This document shows, piece by piece, positions 31,639 through 37,632 of a stretch of DNA of 64,000 bases. The notes under the pieces are model-generated. The model had not been told where the DNA came from and ran no database searches. It saw only the letters and a program-made list of their open reading frames with translations. Within the stretch, counting starts at the first letter, position 1; every line of letters begins with the position of its first letter. The stretch lies in the NCBI RefSeq assembly GCF_031456545.1, contig NZ_JAVDUV010000002.1, positions 558,001-622,000 on the forward strand, in the 5' to 3' direction. This DNA is from Agromyces sp. 3263. Lineage in GTDB: Bacteria; Actinomycetota; Actinomycetes; Actinomycetales; Microbacteriaceae. Position numbers and translations under genes: made by a program.

Positions 31639-32182
31639 GCGTTGCAGCCCGCTTTGCGTCTTCGTAGGCTTTGCGGATGACGGCGAGCGCTTCGGGTTGT
31701 GCGCCTGCCGCACGTGCGGCCTTGCCAAGTGCGGCGATCAAGTCCAGGTCGCCTTCCGTGTCGGCCAGTTCGCCCAGCCAGTCGCGTGCAGGTGCGACCT
31801 TGAGCGGTTCGACGGTGAACGGTGCACGCTTGCCCCTGGTCACCGTAAGAGCGACCGTCAGGGGCTTGTCGAGGTGCGACAGGTGGGAGATGCGGATGCC
31901 GCCCACAGCCTGCCCTGCGAAGCGCACGTCGGGGTCGCCGTAGAGGGTCATTGACCGGCCGGCGTACACGCTCGAGTCGGTGCCCCAAGCTGCGACGAGT
32001 ACGCGCCTCATCGATTTGCTGGGTTTGAAGGGTCGTCCGGGGAACTCGACAAGGTGGATTTCGACGGGCTGCTCCGTCGACCCGGCCTTGACTTCGCTGA
32101 CGGTCACCGTTTTGGGGCCGCCGAGGTAGTCGTCGAAGTTCTGCTGGTCGCTCCTGGGGGCCGTCGTTTCGCTCATGTCCAT
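31607..32182 (-). CDS. Conserved phage protein in recombination module (191 aa)
   Basis: It has the actinobacteriophage pattern DDYLGGPKTVTVSEVKAG, PGRPFKPSKSMRRVLVAAWG and ISHLSHLDKPLTVALTVTRGKR. Its place directly after a Cas4/RecE-like exonuclease suggests the ssDNA-annealing or accessory part of a two-component recombinase, but it has no recognisable RecT or Erf signature. ATG overlaps the exonuclease stop (TAATG). Confidence 0.7.
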   Translation of the reverse strand: MDMSETTAPRSDQQNFDDYLGGPKTVTVSEVKAGSTEQPVEIHLVEFPGRPFKPSKSMRRVLVAAWGTDSSVYAGRSMTLYGDPDVRFAGQAVGGIRISHLSHLDKPLTVALTVTRGKRAPFTVEPLKVAPARDWLGELADTEGDLDLIAALGKAARAAGAQPEALAVIRKAYEDAKRAATHVSGEGADRG

Positions 32183-32997
32183 TAGAGCTGGATCTCTTTC
32201 TCATAGCGGGTTTCGTGTTCGTAGACCACGTAGGTGGGGCATGAGAGGGTCATCGACCCGTATCCGGGCCACACGCCGGTTTCGGTGCAGGTCAGCCACG
32301 TCTCGCGGGCGGTTGCTGCTCGTTCACGGCCGATGTCGCGCCACATGATGTCGAGGTCGTAGACGCCGACGAGGTAGGGTGCGGTCTTTTCGACGACGAC
32401 GAACTTGAACCAGTCGAGGCCTTCGCCGGTTTCGGCGGTGCGCACGTCTCGGTACCAGGCCTCTTGGACGTGTAGTCCGTGCGCGGCGACGGCCCGGTTG
32501 AATCCGTCCGGTGACGCGTCGGCTGCGGTTTTGACGTCCGCGCCCGTGGTGGCACCGTAGATGTCGTAGCGCGCCCGTGCGGGTACACCGGCGACGTCGG
32601 CGAAGATGCTCACTTCGCGTCCGGTGGCGGTCTCGAGGATTTCGCGCGCTTCCGTGTGTGCGAGGAGCGCTTCGGACATTGCCTTGACCGGGGCCAGGTC
32701 GGATGCCTTCATCGGGATGAGGCCGTCAGCCCGTGCCGCTTCTGCCCACTCTCGAGCGGCCGCAGTTGACGCGGCACCGTTCGACGCGAGGACATCGTCC
32801 GGGTATGCGACGGCTTGTGCGCCGACGCCGAGGACTCGCGCGTGTACTGCTTTGCCGATGTCGAAGGCGTGGCTGTGGGTTTCGTGTCCTAGCCGGTACT
32901 TGTACTTCGCGGGTGAGTCGAGAATGAGTCGCGCCCCGGTGCTCGAAAGCTCGGGGCGACGATGATATTCGGCGTCTGAAAGATCGTGGACAATCAC
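32182..32997 (-). CDS. Cas4/RecE-like PD-(D/E)xK exonuclease (271 aa)
   Basis: The GTG at 32997 overlaps the upstream stop by 4 bases (GTGA). YHRRPELSSTGARLILDSPAKYKY near the start, FDIGKAVHARVLG (about 44-56), ARYDIYGATTGADVKTA (D..DVK, about 140-157) and VQEAWYRD (Q..Y) fit the YqaJ/RecE-type exonuclease core. It degrades dsDNA 5'-to-3' for phage recombination. It lies near a resolvase-like nuclease and SSB. Confidence 0.8.
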   Translation of the reverse strand: MIVHDLSDAEYHRRPELSSTGARLILDSPAKYKYRLGHETHSHAFDIGKAVHARVLGVGAQAVAYPDDVLASNGAASTAAAREWAEAARADGLIPMKASDLAPVKAMSEALLAHTEAREILETATGREVSIFADVAGVPARARYDIYGATTGADVKTAADASPDGFNRAVAAHGLHVQEAWYRDVRTAETGEGLDWFKFVVVEKTAPYLVGVYDLDIMWRDIGRERAATARETWLTCTETGVWPGYGSMTLSCPTYVVYEHETRYEKEIQL

Positions 32998-33170
32998 TCT
33001 TCCCACTCCCCCGCCTCAACAACAGTCCAGCCGGCGCGCTTCCATGTGGTTGTGTACCAGCGGGTGGTGTTGACGGTGATGGTGTCGGGTTCGTCTGACC
33101 GGCCGACGTGTTGGACGCCGCGGTGGTGGTCGCCGAATTCGTCCTCGAGAACAACGTTGCGGTGAGTCAT
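32994..33170 (-). CDS. Small phage protein (58 aa)
   Basis: Unknown. It has HHRGVQHVGR and RWYTTTWKRAGWTVVEAGEWEE. Coupled on both sides by 4-base overlaps between the resolvase-like and exonuclease genes, so probably part of that module. Confidence 0.6.
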   Translation of the reverse strand: MTHRNVVLEDEFGDHHRGVQHVGRSDEPDTITVNTTRWYTTTWKRAGWTVVEAGEWEE

Positions 33171-33529
33171 GGCCGTTCTCCCTGGATGAGCGCAATGAGA
33201 TCGTCAACGGTCATGAGCACCCACTGTTCGCCCGGCTTCGTTGTGCCCTTGCGCTTGGCAACAACGATCCCGGCAACAGCGTCGTCGTTGCCCATTTCGG
33301 TGTGCGCTTCTTTGATCCATTCGCCGGCTTTGATGGTGCCGCCGTAGTCTTTGCATTCGAGGACTACCCGGTTGCCGAGGACTCGCACACCGCCGATGTC
33401 GCCGCGGTCGTTTGCGCCGTGTTTGACGCGTCGTTCGATGCGGTCGTCTACTTCGAAGGAGAGGTAGTTGGCGATGGACAGTTCAAATGCTGTCCCGGCT
33501 GCTGCGGCGGACTTCCTGTTGCGTGTCAT
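33167..33529 (-). CDS. Resolvase-like PD-(D/E)xK nuclease (120 aa)
   Basis: RGDIGGVRVLGNRVVLECKDY (about 43-63) gives the D...ExK catalytic pattern of RecU/Hjc- and VRR-like nucleases, after a short helical N-terminus with FELSIANYLS. A C-terminal helix-strand pattern (MTVDDLIALIQ) is also typical. Such phage enzymes resolve branched DNA before packaging. Small but complete for this family. Confidence 0.75.
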   Translation of the reverse strand: MTRNRKSAAAAGTAFELSIANYLSFEVDDRIERRVKHGANDRGDIGGVRVLGNRVVLECKDYGGTIKAGEWIKEAHTEMGNDDAVAGIVVAKRKGTTKPGEQWVLMTVDDLIALIQGERP

Positions 33530-33686
33530 GCCATCTCCTGAAATCGCGGCATAGCGGGCATGCGCAGTCCTTTAGGAACCGTGTGTACGCTTTGTCGCAG
33601 TTGTGTTCGAATGGCCGCACGTTGAATGCGCGGCAGGTGCAGACGTAGTAGGTGACACGCCCGTACTGGTAGGTGTGGAGAGTCAA
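33483..33686 (-). CDS. Small Cys-rich phage protein (67 aa)
   Basis: TTG start. CTC (16-18), C30 and CACPLC (about 41-46) could form a zinc site. It overlaps the nuclease gene by 47 bases. Unknown; perhaps a DNA-binding partner. Confidence 0.6.
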   Translation of the reverse strand: MTLHTYQYGRVTYYVCTCRAFNVRPFEHNCDKAYTRFLKDCACPLCRDFRRWHDTQQEVRRSSRDSI

Positions 33687-33689
33687 GAG

Positions 33690-33854
33690 TCAGTCGGCTC
33701 CGATTTCCATTGCTCGCCACCGGGTCGAACCCTCAACAACCGGGTAGTCGTCGGTGCGCCACCGGACCCACCCGAAGACATCGAGGTATGCGGACTGGTG
33801 ACGCATGCGGGCTGCTACATCGTCGGGAACCTCGAACACGATCCGCTTCGTCAT
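33690..33854 (-). CDS. Small phage protein (54 aa)
   Basis: Unknown. It reads MTKRIVFEVPDDVAARMRHQ, then VFGWVRWRTDDYPVVEG; alpha/beta, basic N-terminus. Overlaps the upstream gene by 4 bases. Confidence 0.6.
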   Translation of the reverse strand: MTKRIVFEVPDDVAARMRHQSAYLDVFGWVRWRTDDYPVVEGSTRWRAMEIGAD

Positions 33855-34033
33855 GGCTTCACCTTTTCTTCAATCAGTAGTTCGATTGCCCGTCCGACAG
33901 CGATGACACCTAACCCGATCGCGTAGACGATGACCCAGCCGACGTCTCCTGCTTTCGCGGATGCGATGATGCCGAGGATGAGCACACATGCGGCGACGAG
34001 TGATAGGGCGGACAGGAACTTCGGCCACGTCAT
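33851..34033 (-). CDS. Small two-helix membrane protein (60 aa)
   Basis: The ATG at 34033 overlaps the preceding stop by 4 bases. Two hydrophobic helices (about 6-26 and 32-52) separated by AGDVG, then a charged end (ELLIEEKVKP). Early membrane proteins can act in superinfection exclusion; unknown here. Confidence 0.65.
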   Translation of the reverse strand: MTWPKFLSALSLVAACVLILGIIASAKAGDVGWVIVYAIGLGVIAVGRAIELLIEEKVKP

Positions 34034-34218
34034 GACGGTTCGCCTTGTGCGGCGAGAAGTTCGTTGACGATGCGGTCGAGTTCGCGGTCCGCTCCGATCA
34101 GCTCGAGGTGTGCCTGATGCTTTTCGGAGTCGTGGTAGTTGCGGCGTTCGGTGAGGATGCGTACTTGTTCGCATGCCGCTGCGAGATCGGCGGTTAGGTC
34201 TTCAATGGTCTTAATCAC
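34030..34218 (-). CDS. Small coiled-coil protein, GTG start (62 aa)
   Basis: GTG at 34218 overlaps the preceding stop by 8 bases (GTGATTAA). Almost wholly helical and charged (TADLAAACEQVRILTERRNYHD). Unknown. Confidence 0.6.
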   Translation of the reverse strand: MIKTIEDLTADLAAACEQVRILTERRNYHDSEKHQAHLELIGADRELDRIVNELLAAQGEPS

Positions 34219-34372
34219 GTTCGATGTCTCCTTCGTCGTGGTGCCCGCAGTCGGGGCAGTCCCAGGTGAGCGAGAAGCGTTCGTAGTCTTCGATGGCGGG
34301 GACCATGCCTTGGTAGCCGCAGTCGCATTCGATGAGTAGGTCGGCTGATGCACGCCAAAACCCGGAACTCAT
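34211..34372 (-). CDS. Small zinc-ribbon protein (53 aa)
   Basis: CDCG at 16-19 and CPDCGHH at 39-45: a four-Cys zinc ribbon, with an acidic C-terminus. It may contact DNA or RNA polymerase. Overlaps its upstream neighbour by 4 bases. Confidence 0.6.
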   Translation of the reverse strand: MSSGFWRASADLLIECDCGYQGMVPAIEDYERFSLTWDCPDCGHHDEGDIERD

Positions 34373-34701
34373 GCGGGCACCAACGACCAGCAGTCACGCG
34401 CAGGGGTGCCGCATTCGCAGATGTGACCGCTGAGCATGCGACGCCGTGCGGAGACGACATGTGCGTTGCACACGGTCGGCACTTGGTCGTTGCACTTCGC
34501 TGAGATGCGGTGTGTGACTTTGACGGAGCAGTGTTCGTTGCCGGGGAACTCGTGACCGGATTCGCAGGGCACGTCGTCGTTTAGCCACCGTTCGAGCATG
34601 CGTTGTTCGTCGGTCATGTTGGCGATGGCGTCACGTGTTTGCTGTTCGACGGGTTGCGACCAGTGCATGCGGCGCATGTCCTCAATGCTGAAATCGCTCA
34701 T
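34369..34701 (-). CDS. Phage protein with four to six Cys (110 aa)
   Basis: Unknown. N-terminus SDFSIEDMRRMHWSQPVEQQTRDAIANM is helical. Cys at ~46, 58, 69 and 77, then CECG..C near the end. Two metal sites are possible. In the early gene run, with 4-base overlaps on both sides. Confidence 0.65.
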   Translation of the reverse strand: MSDFSIEDMRRMHWSQPVEQQTRDAIANMTDEQRMLERWLNDDVPCESGHEFPGNEHCSVKVTHRISAKCNDQVPTVCNAHVVSARRRMLSGHICECGTPARDCWSLVPA

Positions 34702-34991
34702 GATGCCTCCCCCAGGATCGCGTCAGCGAGCATTTCGGCCACTTCGCGCTCTGGTGCGACCGACGTGAGGCCGCGATACAGAATCGTGAGTTGCGCGTCG
34801 ATCGTGCGATGCAACGTCACGATGATCTCGTCGTTCGTGATCGGGATGAACGGCTCGGGCGGCTCGAGGAATCCGCCGCGGTCGTTGGGGTTCTCCTCGA
34901 CGAGCCACCCGCTGTGCTCGATGTAACCGCGCTCGTTCCTGAGGCGTTCGAGCTTTTCGATTGCGGCCTGCAACCGTTCGACCGCGTTCAC
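34698..34991 (-). CDS. Phage protein (97 aa)
   Basis: Unknown. N-terminal helix (VERLQAAIEKLERLRNER), an acidic loop with NPNDRGGFLEPPEPF and a C-terminal helix (EREVAEMLADAILG). Similar to short helical proteins seen in actinobacteriophage early regions. Confidence 0.7.
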   Translation of the reverse strand: MNAVERLQAAIEKLERLRNERGYIEHSGWLVEENPNDRGGFLEPPEPFIPITNDEIIVTLHRTIDAQLTILYRGLTSVAPEREVAEMLADAILGEAS

Positions 34992-35146
34992 GGGATCAGC
35001 CCGAGCATTGCGAGGAGTTCCGGGTCGCGGTCCGCATACCTGCGTGCCACCGTCAACGCGGCCGACAACTGTTCGGGCGTGTTCTCGTACGCGCCGTCCT
35101 CATCAACCAACGGGTCACGACCCGTCCACGTACCCAAGTTGTTCAT
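34988..35146 (-). CDS. Small phage protein (52 aa)
   Basis: Unknown. Contains MNNLGTWTGRDPLVDEDGAY and a helix LSAALTVARRYADRDPE. ATG overlaps the preceding stop by 4 bases. Confidence 0.6.
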   Translation of the reverse strand: MNNLGTWTGRDPLVDEDGAYENTPEQLSAALTVARRYADRDPELLAMLGLIP

Positions 35147-35280
35147 GACTCCTCCAACAGTTCGTATTCGTCGGGCGCAAACCAGACGTCATGCACCAAC
35201 ACCCACACCCGGTTACCGACGCCCACCTTGTGGACGCGGGCCGTAAACGAAATGGCGACAAGATCACCCGCCTTGACCAT
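35143..35280 (-). CDS. Small beta-rich phage protein (45 aa)
   Basis: Unknown. MVKAGDLVAISFTARVHKVG then VWVLVHDVWFAPDEYELLEES: SH3-like strand pattern. TGATG overlap with the preceding gene. Confidence 0.6.
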   Translation of the reverse strand: MVKAGDLVAISFTARVHKVGVGNRVWVLVHDVWFAPDEYELLEES

Positions 35281-35450
35281 CACGACTCCGCAGCGATCGC
35301 CGGCAGTCTCCGCAACCGGACCAGGTCATTCACGAGCACCGCAGTAACCTGCTCGCCCGTAGGCAGAAACACCTTGACCGCGAAACCCTCCGCGGCCTCG
35401 AGCGCGTTCGACCACACACGACCGTGATACGCGCGAAACTCGTCATCCAT
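35280..35450 (-). CDS. Small phage protein (56 aa)
   Basis: Unknown. MDDEFRAYHGRVWSNALEAAEG followed by KVFLPTGEQVTAVLVNDLVRL, a small alpha/beta fold. First gene of the early run after the 510-bp gap. Confidence 0.6.
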   Translation of the reverse strand: MDDEFRAYHGRVWSNALEAAEGFAVKVFLPTGEQVTAVLVNDLVRLRRLPAIAAES

Positions 35451-35960
35451 GACGGCACCAAACCCATCCCAATTGAGAAGCCTTTATGCCGGTTCGAGCG
35501 GGCGACAGCCCCGCAGGGTTCCACCTGCCATCCCGCTCGAACCGGGTTCTGCGCTTCATAAGTCCGGACCGGGTCGGTAATAGGAGACCCCTTCGGACAC
35601 GAGCAATCGCGGCGCATGCGCGACCTGCTCCGAGCGCGCCGAGGGAGTCGAACCCTCGCGAAGACCATCCGCGCAACCAAACCAATGCAGACCCCATGTC
35701 TGCTTCCGCACCTCCACGGGGACATACCCGTGTGTGCGTCTCTCAAATGACGTGATGGTCAAGGGGCCTATCCGGAGCCTGCCTCGTTACCGAGTCCCAC
35801 CCGCCACCCCACAGTTCATCGGGGGCGTCCTCATGGGTCATCACGTCTGTGTAGTTGCTCCCCGGGCATAGCCGGGTAGGGGCCTAGGCAGGAATCGAAC
35901 CCGCTGTTTCCCAGAAGTCCCCGGGGTTATCCGCCGGGTATCAAGGCCCAAGAAAGGTGA
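35451..35960. other. 510-bp gap with tRNA-like T-arm sequences
   Basis: No gene is convincing here; open frames on both strands have non-coding composition. On the minus strand, GAGGG-TTCGACT-CCCTC (about 35,640-35,655) and GCGGG-TTCGATT-CCTGC (about 35,889-35,905) look like T arms, the second followed by a CTAGGCC that nearly pairs with GGCCTTG 50 bases earlier. Neither folds into a full cloverleaf. There is also a 14-bp inverted repeat CCGGTTCGAGCGGG (35,489-35,502 and 35,532-35,545). Confidence 0.5.
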
Positions 35961-36131
35961 CTACGCCTCGGGAAGTTGCTCGAGGAACGTTTCGTAGTCG
36001 TCGGCGAGCACCAGGGTTGTGCGGCCGACCTTGCGGGCGGCGATCCGGTTCTCACGGATGAGACCTTCGATGTATGACTCGGACTTGCCCAGCTCGTCAG
36101 CGAGCGCCGGCACCGTATACGCCCTACGCAT
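35961..36131 (-). CDS. Excisionase-like small HTH protein (56 aa)
   Basis: MRRAYTVPALADELGKSESY is followed by LIRENRIAARKVGRTTLVLADD, the HTH_17/AlpA-MerR-like fold of small excisionases. It is expected to bend DNA at attP and favour excision. The ATG overlaps the stop of the Cro-like gene by 8 bases, so it is expressed with it from the leftward promoter. Confidence 0.75.
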   Translation of the reverse strand: MRRAYTVPALADELGKSESYIEGLIRENRIAARKVGRTTLVLADDYETFLEQLPEA

Positions 36132-36366
36132 GGTCGGCTCCGATCAGCGCGTCGGGTGCAACCTCGAGGTAGAAGGCAAGGTCGAAGAGGAGCCACGTGT
36201 CAACGCGCTCACCGAACGCCTTCAAGATGGTGTGGGGGCTGATGCCGATCTCAGCGGCAAGCCAGTCCATGTTGCGTCCCCGCTCAGCGAGGAGGGCCTT
36301 CGTGTTCGTTCCTACTGTCCGCGCAACCTCTTCGGTGCTTCGGAGGGGAACTGCTGTGTTGGTCAT
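36124..36366 (-). CDS. Cro-like HTH repressor (80 aa)
   Basis: Residues ~15-60 (VGTNTKALLAERGRNMDWLAAEIGISPHTILKAFGER) are a lambda-repressor-type HTH. The ATG lies about 7 bases from the -10 box of the leftward promoter, so its mRNA is probably leaderless. Divergent from the plus-strand repressor-like gene across an operator region; it probably acts as the lytic-side regulator. Confidence 0.75.
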   Translation of the reverse strand: MTNTAVPLRSTEEVARTVGTNTKALLAERGRNMDWLAAEIGISPHTILKAFGERVDTWLLFDLAFYLEVAPDALIGADHA

Positions 36367-36508
36367 GTAGACCAGTATTGCTTGGTCTCGGAGACCAATA
36401 CAAGACCAAAAGGCCACTGAAATCAGGGAAAACCCTTAGATTGTGAATACCTCAGGGGTAACCCTGAATTGGTCTGGTAAACCTACAAAGATTGGTCTTT
36501 ATCCAGAT
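36367..36508. promoter_or_regulatory. Divergent control region with repeated operators
   Basis: A perfect 17-bp palindrome TTGGTCTCGGAGACCAA (36,382-36,398) lies between a leftward -35 (TTGTAT, 36,398-36,403) and -10 (AATACT, 36,374-36,379). The 7-mer TTGGTCT or its complement recurs at 36,403, 36,469 and 36,492. A second family, AGGG-N4-CCCT, occurs at 36,425-36,436 and 36,454-36,465 (the latter extended to TCAGGG/CCCTGA). These are likely sites for the repressor and Cro. Confidence 0.7.
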
Positions 36509-36793
36509 ATGCTTGGCACCGTGAACAAACAGCAAGCGCAAATGCAGGCAACCCGAGAAACGTTGCGCGCGCTCGTAAAGGACTCCCCCTACACAGCCAA
36601 GTACGTTGCGTCGCAAGTGGGCGAGGAGTACACGACTTTCGTCCACCGCCTAAGGGGCGAACGGCCCACCTACAAACTGTTGGACACAGCTTTCGTCGTG
36701 AACGTGCTGGCGGTACTCGACGTACCGCTCAGTGTGTTCTTCACACAAGTTGAGGAACGATCCGAGGAGCTTCTTCGCTCAACTCAGGCATGA
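36509..36793 (+). CDS. Repressor-like HTH protein (94 aa)
   Basis: Residues ~15-60 (TRETLRALVKDSPYTAKYVASQVGEEYTTFVHRL) fit an HTH of the Cro/CI type. It is divergent from the Cro-like gene. The start is uncertain: ATG 36,509 has no ribosome site; GTG 36,521 and 36,443 are in frame. Likely one of two plus-strand immunity genes. The small size lacks a CI-type oligomerisation domain. Confidence 0.65.
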   Translation: MLGTVNKQQAQMQATRETLRALVKDSPYTAKYVASQVGEEYTTFVHRLRGERPTYKLLDTAFVVNVLAVLDVPLSVFFTQVEERSEELLRSTQA

Positions 36794-36911
36794 GGGCACG
36801 CAGCTCCTCAAGGAACTCAGGCACAGTCGGGCAGATGCGCCCCATTAGCATCACCGGGCAGGTGTTCTCGCATGCTGCCCCTTTGCCGCACACGAGTCGG
36901 GTTTCGGTCAT
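36741..36911 (-). CDS. Small four-Cys protein, antisense to repressor 3' end (56 aa)
   Basis: Cys8, Cys14, Cys18 and Cys27 lie in the first half (VCGKGAACENTCPVMLMGRIC); the rest is an acidic helix. Its last 53 bases overlap the convergent repressor-like gene. TGGGGGC lies upstream of the ATG. Four close Cys could bind Zn or Fe-S. Coding is likely but not certain. Confidence 0.5.
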   Translation of the reverse strand: MTETRLVCGKGAACENTCPVMLMGRICPTVPEFLEELRALMPELSEEAPRIVPQLV

Positions 36912-37004
36912 GAGTATCGCCCCCAGGCTGGATTCGGGTTATCGTTTTCCGCTTATAGGCAGACAGTAACCCGGCCCACCGACCCGTCGTAACAGCAACC
37001 CCCC

Positions 37005-37069
37005 AAGTGGCACGCGAAACGGTCCGCTAAACTGAGTTTTACCCCCGCACTGGGGGCGAAAGTGGCACG
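37005..37069 (+). promoter_or_regulatory. Direct repeat AAGTGGCACG upstream of second repressor
   Basis: Two 10-bp copies (37,005-37,014 and 37,060-37,069), 55 bases apart; the first is placed 17 bases before TAAACT (37,028-37,033), so it could overlap a -35. A CCCCC/GGGGG hairpin lies between them (37,042-37,056). They may be autoregulatory sites for the gene at 37,091. Confidence 0.4.
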
Positions 37070-37090
37070 TCCGCATAAAGGGGGACCATT

Positions 37091-37474
37091 GTGGATGACA
37101 CGGGATGGTTGCGGTGGCTGCGGGAGGTGACCCGCGAGGAGTCCATTCGCGGGATCGCCCGGGCCGCGGAGGTTTCGCATACGACGGTGCAGCGTTGGGT
37201 TGGTAAGGGTGTGCCGGCTGAGACGGTTTGGGAGTTGACGTTGCGGTTCCGTGGGGATCCGATCAAGGCGTTGATGGTGTTGGGTCGGGTCACCATTGAG
37301 CAGGTGCCGCAGTTGAACTTCCCGAAGATTGTTGAGTACGCGCCTGAGGAGACGTTGACGGCTGAGCTGCATAGGCGCGCTCTGGAACGTCATGTTGCTA
37401 CGCGTACACCCCTGGTGCCGTTGGGGCGGTCGGATAATTTGGCGCGGACCTCATTCCGGCTGACCGGGAAGTAG
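37091..37474 (+). CDS. Immunity repressor-like HTH protein (127 aa)
   Basis: GTG start. Residues ~8-45 (LREVTREESIRGIARAAEVSHTTVQRWVGKG) form a clear HTH. The C-terminal ~60 residues are basic with RRALERHVATRT. Size and position beside the integrase match known actinobacteriophage immunity repressors. It converges on the integrase operon, ending two bases before that operon's last gene. Probably the main lysogeny regulator, or a partner of the gene at 36,509. Confidence 0.75.
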   Translation: MDDTGWLRWLREVTREESIRGIARAAEVSHTTVQRWVGKGVPAETVWELTLRFRGDPIKALMVLGRVTIEQVPQLNFPKIVEYAPEETLTAELHRRALERHVATRTPLVPLGRSDNLARTSFRLTGK

Positions 37475-37476
37475 TG

Positions 37477-37632
37477 CTAGGCGCGGTCGGCTTCCTCGAT
37501 CATCGCAATCAGTTCATCGCGGGTCGGTAGCGGCGGCTCGCACTCCGGGTCGCGCAGTACAGGCCCGCCCCGAAGGGTCTCGGGGAAGTACCAACCCGTA
37601 GCACGGTGAGAAACGTGCGGTGGCCTAGGCAT
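37477..37632 (-). CDS. Small protein coupled to integrase (51 aa)
   Basis: Unknown. MPRPPHVSHRATGWYFPETLRG, then an acidic helix (TRDELIAMIEEADRA). Its ATG overlaps the integrase stop by 8 bases (ATGCCTAG), so it is translated with it. It could be a recombination directionality or regulatory partner. Confidence 0.6.
   Translation of the reverse strand: MPRPPHVSHRATGWYFPETLRGGPVLRDPECEPPLPTRDELIAMIEEADRA

Noticed and set aside
35330..35755. Open frames of 84-138 codons on both strands in the 35.4-35.8 kb gap
   Set aside because: Composition is Arg/Cys/Pro-rich without helices or motifs, and they run through tRNA-like arms. Not called as genes.
35880..35960. A complete tRNA ending near 35,880
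   Set aside because: The T arm and most of the acceptor stem can pair, but there is no acceptable anticodon arm or D arm. Recorded only as tRNA-like.
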